Assembly: GCA_029212425.1 (NCBI GenBank)
Contig: JARGNC010000004.1
Coordinates: 11,992-34,238, forward strand
Reading direction: 5' to 3'
Length of the DNA: 22,247 bases
Origin: Phycisphaerales bacterium
GTDB taxonomy: Bacteria > Planctomycetota > Phycisphaerae > Phycisphaerales > UBA1924
The notes beneath the pieces were generated by a model, which ran no database searches, was not told the origin of the DNA, and saw only the letters and a list, made by a program, of their open reading frames with translations. This document shows, piece after piece, positions 8,659-14,428 of this stretch (its first letter is position 1; every line of letters begins with the position of its first letter). The translations under genes were made by a program, and so were the position numbers.

Positions 8659-8683
8659 TGAATGACTGCACCTCAGTCATTCA
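8659..8683 (-). other. Perfect 10-bp inverted repeat between pilB and pilC
   Basis: On the minus strand the arms TGAATGACTG and CAGTCATTCA flank a 5-base loop, AGGTG. The arms are fully complementary. No T-run follows in the direction of transcription, so a classical terminator is unlikely. It could be an mRNA processing or stability hairpin, an attenuator that lowers expression of the distal genes, or a palindromic protein site. Confidence 0.7.
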
Positions 8684-8715
8684 CCATGCTCAGCTTTCCT
8701 GAACATGGATGGTGC

Positions 8716-10446
8716 TTATTCCTCTGCAAGTGTCTCTCGGACCACCTCGTCGATGGTTGTCAATCCTTCATAAATTGCAAGCATGCCACCTTCACGAAGG
8801 GAACGCATCCCCTTCTTCCTCGCCGCGGCGCGGAGGATCGCGGTGCTCGCGTTTTTGACAACAAGCTCACGAAGCTCATCATCAAGACTCATAATTTCAA
8901 ACAATGCCATCCGGCCTTTGTACCCACCGCCGACTGCTGCAGACGAACCTGGCCGATAGAACTCGCGTCCCTTTACATCCTCAGGACGCATCGCAAGTTC
9001 CATGAGTTCTTGCTCAGTTGGGATGTACGCTTCTTTGGTCTTCTGATCGAGTGTCCGGACCAGACGCTGTGCGACAATGCCTTCGATCGTCGCGGTCAAC
9101 AAGAACGGCTCGATCCCAAGATCGACAAGACGAATGATCGAACTCGGCGCATCGTTGGTGTGGAGCGTCGAAAGCACCAAGTGACCAGTGAGCGATGCTT
9201 GAACCGCAATCTGAGCGGTTTCGAGGTCGCGGATTTCACCCACCAGAATCACATCGGGGTCCTGACGCAAGAACGAACGCAGAGCGCTCGCAAATGTCAG
9301 ACCGACCTCGGTGTTCACCTGAACCTGACAAAGTCCATCAATGTCGTATTCAACGGGGTCTTCACAAGTGAGGACTTTGGTTTTGATGTCGTTGAGTTCG
9401 GACAACGCTGCATAAAGGGTTGTTGTTTTACCCGAACCGGTTGGGCCTGTCACGATGACGATGCCGTTTGGTTTTGCGATCAGTCCTCGGAAAGTTTCGA
9501 GTTCTTCTGGACGGAACCCAACACGATCAAGCGAGAGTTCAACATTTCCACGATCGAGAACACGCATTACCACGCTTTCGCCGTAGATGGTCGGAAGCAC
9601 TGCGACACGAAGGTCAACCGGATTCCCACCGACAGTCAGCTCGATGCGGCCGTCCTGAGGTAATCGACGCTCAGCGATGTCGAGATTTGCCATGACTTTG
9701 ACACGCGAAGTGATCGCGCCCCCCAAGTGCTTCGGCGGAGGGACCATCTCGTAGAGCACGCCATCAATGCGGTAACGCATTTTAAACTCGTGCTCGAATG
9801 GCTCAAAGTGGATATCCGACGCGCGGTCACGGATCGCTTGGAGCAAAACCATGTTGAGCAACTTGATGACCTGGTTGTCATCCGCCGCGTCAAGGACGGC
9901 ATCGAGGTCGATAGACTGATCAGATGTACCACCAAGATTCTTCAGGTTCTCGTCGGCTGCGAGAGCACCCATCACATCTTCCATGGACTCTGATTTAGCA
10001 AAGTGCTTGGAGAGCAGTGCGTCGATTTCTTTGGGAGACGCGATGACCGCTTCAACCTTCGCGCCCATGAGGAGGCGGAGGTCGTCGACAGCTTGGAAGT
10101 TATCGGGACTCTTCAGAGCAACCTTAAGCCGACGCGACTTTGGATCAAACTCGATCGGGACACACTGATATGCCTTGGCGTTCTCAGCCGGGATTGACCC
10201 GATGGTCGGCTCGTCCAGTTCGATCCCGGCAATGTCGACATATTCCATGCCGGCTTGACCTGCCATCGCACGATCGATGTCAAGCTGCGTACACATCTCC
10301 AACTCGATCATGACCTGACCGAGCTTGACTTTCTGTGTGCGACCTTTTTGAACGCCGAGTGCCTCATGCACTTGCTCTCGAGTGACCACTCCCATCTTGG
10401 TGAGTACTCGCCCAATCTTGCGTCCTTTGAGTTCAGAGGGATCCAT
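8716..10446 (-). CDS. pilB: PilB/GspE-type assembly ATPase (second copy in the cluster)
   Basis: This 576-residue AAA+-like secretion ATPase powers pilin extension from the cytoplasmic face of the platform. The N-terminus has two MshEN-like motifs (residues 10-33 and 41-64: G-x3-L-x3-G...). It then shows Walker A GPTGSGKT at 334-341, an Asp box CEDPVEY at 361-367, Walker B VILVGEIRD at 399-407 and a His box GHLVLSTLHTND at 421-432. The Cys-x2-Cys pairs that bind zinc in many PilB/GspE proteins are missing between QRLVR and GYKGR. I placed the start at ATG 10446 because GGAG lies 6 bases upstream. An in-frame TTG two codons earlier would directly abut that GGAG. It lies between pilT and pilC, so the order is pilB-pilT-pilB-pilC. 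Confidence 0.95.
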   Translation of the reverse strand: MDPSELKGRKIGRVLTKMGVVTREQVHEALGVQKGRTQKVKLGQVMIELEMCTQLDIDRAMAGQAGMEYVDIAGIELDEPTIGSIPAENAKAYQCVPIEFDPKSRRLKVALKSPDNFQAVDDLRLLMGAKVEAVIASPKEIDALLSKHFAKSESMEDVMGALAADENLKNLGGTSDQSIDLDAVLDAADDNQVIKLLNMVLLQAIRDRASDIHFEPFEHEFKMRYRIDGVLYEMVPPPKHLGGAITSRVKVMANLDIAERRLPQDGRIELTVGGNPVDLRVAVLPTIYGESVVMRVLDRGNVELSLDRVGFRPEELETFRGLIAKPNGIVIVTGPTGSGKTTTLYAALSELNDIKTKVLTCEDPVEYDIDGLCQVQVNTEVGLTFASALRSFLRQDPDVILVGEIRDLETAQIAVQASLTGHLVLSTLHTNDAPSSIIRLVDLGIEPFLLTATIEGIVAQRLVRTLDQKTKEAYIPTEQELMELAMRPEDVKGREFYRPGSSAAVGGGYKGRMALFEIMSLDDELRELVVKNASTAILRAAARKKGMRSLREGGMLAIYEGLTTIDEVVRETLAEE

Positions 10447-10452
10447 AACCAA

Positions 10453-10456
10453 CTCC
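10453..10456 (-). promoter_or_regulatory. Shine-Dalgarno GGAG deciding the start of the pilB gene at 10446
   Basis: GGAG is 6 bases from the ATG at 10446 but directly abuts the alternative TTG at 10452, so the ATG is preferred. Confidence 0.65.
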
Positions 10457-10600
10457 GTTGCCGAGACCGATCATAGGATCAGTCTGTGATAATGTTCGCA
10501 TAGATTTCGGATCTGGATTGCCCGATCATGCCTAAATTTTGAGATTATTGCGATGCGTCACCGTGCTTTTGATCTATAAGCCACTTGTCGGAAGCATTGA

Positions 10601-11728
10601 TTATTCAGGCGGTTCCGCCGCTGCTTCTGGATCATCCAGCTCTGGTCGACCAATCACGCCACCAGCTTGGTGCACCTTTGTACGGATTGCGGTTGGGTCC
10701 TTACACTTGTCGATCATCTCTTCTGGAGAGATCTTTCCCTGAGCGTACAGCGACCAAAGGTGGTCATCAAGGAGCTGCATGCCGTACTTCTTACCAGTCT
10801 GAATCGCGGAATCGATCCGGTATGACTTGTTATCACGGATGAGGTTCGCGATCGCTGGAGTGACCACAAGGAACTCATACGCAGCAACCATACCCTTGGT
10901 ATCGATGCGTCCGAGAAGTACCTGAGAAAGCACACACACAAGTGCAGTCGAGAGCTGGACACGGATCTGGTTCTGCTGCGTCACAGGGAACGCGTCCACC
11001 AGACGGTCAATGGTTTTCGCTGCACCGGTCGTGTGGAGCGTCCCGAAGACCAAGTGACCAGTTTCCGCCGCACGGACCGCGGCTTCGATGGTCTCGAGGT
11101 CACGCATTTCACCCACCAGGATCACATCAGGGTCCTGACGCAGAGCGCGGCGGAGAGCTTCAGCAAAGCTGGGCACGTCGTTCCCGACTTCACGCTGGTT
11201 GACAATCGATTTTTTGTGATTGTGGTAGTACTCGATCGGGTCTTCCATCGTCACGATGTGGCGATCCATGCTCTGATTCACATAGTCAATCATCGTCGCG
11301 AGCGAGGTTGTTTTACCCGAACCGGTTGGGCCGGTCACGAGGAAGAGTCCACGAGGACGACGGATCAGATCCCTACAGATATCAGGCAAACCGATCTGAT
11401 CAAAGGTCAGCAATCGGTTCGGGATCTGACGGAGGACAATCGCGATGTCGCCGCGTTGACGGAAGACTGATACGCGGAAACGCGCGGCGTCGCCGTATGC
11501 GAAACCGAAGTCGGTGCCGCCTTCTTCTTGAAGCTCCTGCTGGTTTCGCTCAGGAGTGATGGATTTCATCAGCGAAACCATGTCATCGGATTCAAGGACT
11601 TTGGTCTCAAGATTCCGGAGACCGCCATTGAGACGGATGGTTGGTTGGCGCCCAACGGTGAGGTGGAGGTCAGAACCACCTGTTTTAACGACAGTATCGA
11701 GCAATCGGTCGATCTGGACTGTTGACAT
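10601..11728 (-). CDS. pilT: PilT-type retraction ATPase
   Basis: This 375-residue hexameric ATPase of the PilT family depolymerises type IV pili. It shows the PilT opening (MSTVQIDRLLDTVVKTGGSDLHL, with the SDLHL strand), Walker A GPTGSGKT at 133-140, Asp box MEDPIEY at 161-167, Walker B DVILVGEMRD at 201-210, His box GHLVFGTLHT at 224-233, and the C-terminal AIANLIRDNKSYRI helix that corresponds to the AIRNLIRE motif of PilT. Length matches the family. An acidic, Ala/Pro-rich tail (about residues 362-375) is extra. The start ATG 11728 has AGAGGAG about 8-10 bases upstream. It lies 45 bases after the first pilB and 154 bases before the second. A PilT is typical of motile pili and not of dedicated type II secretion systems. 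Confidence 0.95.
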   Translation of the reverse strand: MSTVQIDRLLDTVVKTGGSDLHLTVGRQPTIRLNGGLRNLETKVLESDDMVSLMKSITPERNQQELQEEGGTDFGFAYGDAARFRVSVFRQRGDIAIVLRQIPNRLLTFDQIGLPDICRDLIRRPRGLFLVTGPTGSGKTTSLATMIDYVNQSMDRHIVTMEDPIEYYHNHKKSIVNQREVGNDVPSFAEALRRALRQDPDVILVGEMRDLETIEAAVRAAETGHLVFGTLHTTGAAKTIDRLVDAFPVTQQNQIRVQLSTALVCVLSQVLLGRIDTKGMVAAYEFLVVTPAIANLIRDNKSYRIDSAIQTGKKYGMQLLDDHLWSLYAQGKISPEEMIDKCKDPTAIRTKVHQAGGVIGRPELDDPEAAAEPPE

Positions 11729-11773
11729 TGATCAATCTCCTCTGAAAGTCTGAAGCGGAGTGTGTGTGATGGA

Positions 11774-13498
11774 TTAGTGCCCGCCGCCATCGATTTGGCT
11801 GACGCGTGCAATTTCTTCTGGTGTGGTGACGGCGTTGAGCACCTTGGTGCGACCATCCTCGACGAGCCCCTTCATGCCTGAAGCAAGTGCTGCTTTCCGG
11901 ATCTCTGACGCTTGCGCCTTGTTGAACGCGAGGTCCCGGATTTCGGGATTCATGAGCATCATCTCAAAGATCGCCTTTCGACCTTTGTACCCGGTCGGGA
12001 TGTCGGTCGTTGGGACTGGCTTGCAGACCTTCCCAATTGCGTCTTCCATAGTCAAACCGATCAGGTTGAGATACTTGTGATCGAGATCTTCTTCCTTTGC
12101 AAGCGTCTTGGAATCCGCAAGCACACGCACAAGACGCTGTGCCATCACCGCTTGAATAGAAGAAGCAACAAGGAAGGGCTTGATACCCATATCAATGAGT
12201 CTGGTCATCGCACTCGGAGCGTCGTTTGTGTGGAGTGTCGAGAACACCAAGTGACCTGTGAGTGCCGCCTGGATCGCGATTTCACCGACTTCTCGGTCAC
12301 GAATTTCACCGACAAGGATGACATTGGGAGCTTGGCGAAGCATCGAACGGAGCACGCTGGGGAATGTGAATCCGATATCCTCGCGGATCTGGCACTGGTT
12401 GATCCCTTCGAAGTTGTATTCGACCGGGTCTTCAGCGGTAATGATTTTCTTGTCTGGTCGATTGAGGACATCGAGCGCAGAGTACAGCGTTGTGGTTTTT
12501 CCGGAACCTGTTGGCCCGGTCACCAAGAAAATGCCGTTTGGTCGCTTGATGATCCTGTTGAAGACATCGAGGTTTTCTTGCTCAAAACCAAGATTAGCGA
12601 GACCGATGCGGACCGCATCGGGTCGGAGAATACGAAGAACAACGGATTCGCCGTGATAGGTTGGACACGCTGAAACACGGAAGTCGATGGGGACATCATC
12701 AACAAAGATCTTGATTCGGCCGTCCTGCGGGATTCTCTTCTCGGAGATGTTCATCCCTGCCATCAGTTTGAGACGCGACAGTACAGCGTTCTGCATACGT
12801 TTCGGCAAGTTGTCCCGCTCGGAACACACACCATCGACCCGGTAACGAAGGCGAACACGATCCCCCATCGGTTCGATGTGGATGTCAGAGGTCCTCATTC
12901 GGACTGCTTCATCAAGAACGCGGTTCACCAACTTCACGATCGGGGAATCTTCGGAAGACACATCGATGGACTTGTCCATCGAACGGTCAACTGAACGGTC
13001 GATCGAGCGGTCGATCGAGTCTGTCACGAGCGACTGCTGTGGAGCTCCTGCAGGCGCTCCGCCGGTTGCTTCGCCTCCCGATATGATCTCTTTGAGTTGC
13101 GATTTGGTCGCTAGGAGTGGTTCAATCTCGCAGTTGAGCGCGAACCGGAGGTTATCGAGGACTTGGAGGTCGTTCGGATCGTGGATCGCGACGCGCATTT
13201 TGCCGCCGGACTTACCCATCCCGAGGACGAGGTGTTTCTTCATGACGCTTTTGTCAATCGCGTCTTTGTCGATCAGCTTTGCGATTTTTTCGTTTGTGAG
13301 ATCGACATACTTGATTCCGTGTTGGACCGCGAGGGCCTTGAGAACCTGATGTTCGGAGCACAATCCGAGTTCGGCGAGTGCTTCACCGATTCGGGTACCT
13401 TCGCTTTGGGCTTTTTTGAGCCCCTCGTTGACTTGGTTGGTATCGATGACACCTTGGGCTACGAGGATTTCACCGAGTTTCTTGCGACTTCTGGCCAT
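11774..13498 (-). CDS. pilB: PilB/GspE-type assembly ATPase (first copy) with tetrapeptide repeat linker
   Basis: This is a 574-residue secretion/pilus extension ATPase. Two MshEN-like motifs (about residues 7-31 and 36-59) are followed by a Gly/Ala/Pro-rich linker and a run of S-(I/V/M)-D-(R/K) tetrapeptides at 161-179. The motor follows: SDIHIEP at 204-210, Walker A GPTGSGKT at 328-335, Asp box AEDPVEY at 355-361, Walker B VILVGEIRD at 393-401, and His box GHLVFSTLHTND at 415-426. The usual RQDPD before Walker B reads RQAPN. The zinc-binding tetracysteine is absent; one Cys remains (KVCKP). The ATG at 13498 (MARSRKKLGEIL) is chosen because the homologous start of the domain begins there; an upstream start at 13552 would add an unconserved tail. 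The Shine-Dalgarno (AAGGGA) is rather distant. It is the first gene of the minus-strand cluster. Confidence 0.94.
   Translation of the reverse strand: MARSRKKLGEILVAQGVIDTNQVNEGLKKAQSEGTRIGEALAELGLCSEHQVLKALAVQHGIKYVDLTNEKIAKLIDKDAIDKSVMKKHLVLGMGKSGGKMRVAIHDPNDLQVLDNLRFALNCEIEPLLATKSQLKEIISGGEATGGAPAGAPQQSLVTDSIDRSIDRSVDRSMDKSIDVSSEDSPIVKLVNRVLDEAVRMRTSDIHIEPMGDRVRLRYRVDGVCSERDNLPKRMQNAVLSRLKLMAGMNISEKRIPQDGRIKIFVDDVPIDFRVSACPTYHGESVVLRILRPDAVRIGLANLGFEQENLDVFNRIIKRPNGIFLVTGPTGSGKTTTLYSALDVLNRPDKKIITAEDPVEYNFEGINQCQIREDIGFTFPSVLRSMLRQAPNVILVGEIRDREVGEIAIQAALTGHLVFSTLHTNDAPSAMTRLIDMGIKPFLVASSIQAVMAQRLVRVLADSKTLAKEEDLDHKYLNLIGLTMEDAIGKVCKPVPTTDIPTGYKGRKAIFEMMLMNPEIRDLAFNKAQASEIRKAALASGMKGLVEDGRTKVLNAVTTPEEIARVSQIDGGGH
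12962..13018 (-). repeat. Imperfect 12-bp tandem repeat coding for S-x-D-R units in pilB
   Basis: Nearly five units are seen: SIDR, SIDR, SVDR, SMDK, SID. At DNA level the unit is close to TCGATCGACCGC on the coding strand, with single-base variants. It lies in the flexible linker between the N-terminal domain and the motor domain. Confidence 0.8.
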
Positions 13499-13523
13499 GG
13501 ATAAACAGATCCCTTCGCGGCGT

Positions 13524-13556
13524 GTTATACGCCCGGTTTGAATGAGCATCACTATA
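13524..13556 (-). promoter_or_regulatory. Possible -10 elements for the pilus cluster
   Basis: On the minus strand TATAGT (13551-13556) and TATAAC (13524-13529) resemble -10 boxes upstream of the first pilB. No convincing -35 box stands at 16-18 bases from either, so the call is weak. Confidence 0.25.
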
Positions 13557-13626
13557 GCGTCACCTACAGCCCTGCTGGCATCGAAACTGGGATCAATCCT
13601 CTATCACGGGCTGATCCCCCACTTTC

Positions 13627-13657
13627 TTGCGACGAAACGCTCTAGAGGTTCTACGAT
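13627..13657 (+). promoter_or_regulatory. Possible promoter of coaB
   Basis: TTGCGA at 13627-13632 and TACGAT at 13652-13657 are separated by 19 bases, a little long. The -10 context TCTACGATA also occurs in the tRNA-Gly promoter in this window, which raises confidence slightly. Confidence 0.4.
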
Positions 13658-13717
13658 ACAAAACACGAACTGTTCCCAAAGGACTGATTCTCTCTCTTCC
13701 AACTGAAGGACCGCCTC

Positions 13718-14428
13718 ATGGCACGGATTTTGATTACTGCAGGACCGACTTACGAACCAATTGATGCCGTGCGATTCATCGGGAATCGATCATCCGGGAA
13801 GCTTGGTTCAAATCTTGCGGATCGAGCGGATGAACTGGGGTGGGAAGTCCGATTGCTCCTGGGACCCAATGCGGAAACCCCAGAGAACACAGGGGTCGAG
13901 GTTGTCCGGTTCGCGTCAGCACAAGATCTGGAAGATGCTTTGGCACAACACCTTGCGTGGTGCGACTGCTTGGTCATGGCCGCTGCGGTCGCGGATTATC
14001 GTCCAAAGGCGTGCGAGGTCGATTGCGAGGGTAAACGCCGGCGGACTGGGGATGATCTAAGCATTGAACTCGAATCGACCCCCGATCTGCTCGCGGGCTG
14101 CTCGAAGAATGCACGAGCAAACCAGTTGCTCGTCGGATTTGCACTCGAACCAGCTGAAGAACTCGAAGCATCAGCACTTCGCAAGCTTGCAAAAAAAGAC
14201 ATCGACCTCATCGTTGCCAATCCACTCGAAACGATGGATGCCGACGCGATCGACGCTCGGCTGATCGGGAACACCGACCACGGCATCGAGTTTGACCAAA
14301 ACACAGACGGACCGATCCGAAAGGATGCATTCGCTACCTGGTTACTTGGTCATCTTGACGAACTGGTCCAATCACGAATCAACACCCCACGAACCAATAC
14401 GGAGTCAACTTCCCATGCCTCACTCTGA
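13718..14428 (+). CDS. coaB: Stand-alone phosphopantothenate-cysteine ligase (CoaB)
   Basis: CoaB joins 4'-phosphopantothenate to cysteine using a nucleotide triphosphate (CTP in most bacteria), the second step of coenzyme A synthesis after pantothenate phosphorylation. The 236-residue protein shows the CoaB signature GPTYEPIDAVRFIGNRSSGK at residues 9-28, where Asn23 corresponds to the Asn that handles the acyl-nucleotide intermediate. AAAVADYRPK lies at 88-97, a basic GKRRR stretch with the likely conserved Lys at 106, GDDLSIEL at 111-118, and the VGFALE and DLIVAN motifs further on. The decarboxylase half (CoaC) usually fused at the N-terminus in bacterial CoaBC is missing. AAGGA lies 8 bases before the ATG. 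The gene is divergent from the pilus cluster and overlaps the next gene by 14 bases. Confidence 0.92.
   Translation: MARILITAGPTYEPIDAVRFIGNRSSGKLGSNLADRADELGWEVRLLLGPNAETPENTGVEVVRFASAQDLEDALAQHLAWCDCLVMAAAVADYRPKACEVDCEGKRRRTGDDLSIELESTPDLLAGCSKNARANQLLVGFALEPAEELEASALRKLAKKDIDLIVANPLETMDADAIDARLIGNTDHGIEFDQNTDGPIRKDAFATWLLGHLDELVQSRINTPRTNTESTSHASL

Noticed and set aside
8662..9663. 333-residue open frame on the plus strand opposite the second pilB
   Set aside because: It is fully antisense to a clearly conserved ATPase. The peptide is rich in His, Cys and Arg, lacks domains, and has no convincing ribosome site. It is a codon-bias shadow.
10447..10600. Promoter or terminator between pilT and the second pilB
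   Set aside because: The 154-base gap has several GATC-containing words and AT-rich stretches but no -35/-10 pair with acceptable spacing and no stem followed by T-run on the minus strand.
11912..12673. 253-residue open frame on the plus strand opposite the first pilB
   Set aside because: It mirrors the conserved motor domain in the same relative frame as the shadow opposite the other pilB, as expected from two homologous genes. It has no protein-like features of its own.
12962..13018. CRISPR-like array
   Set aside because: The 12-bp units are directly adjacent without spacers and stay in frame inside a conserved protein, so this is a coding tandem repeat.
13499..13552. Upstream start for the first pilB adding 18 residues
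   Set aside because: The added residues do not resemble PilB starts. MARSRKKLGE begins the recognisable N-terminal motif.
14292..14414. Upstream start for the RluA-like fusion protein inside coaB
   Set aside because: It would add 41 residues and overlap coaB by about 137 bases. The ATG at 14415 has a GGAG at a good distance and begins directly before the Gly-rich tail.
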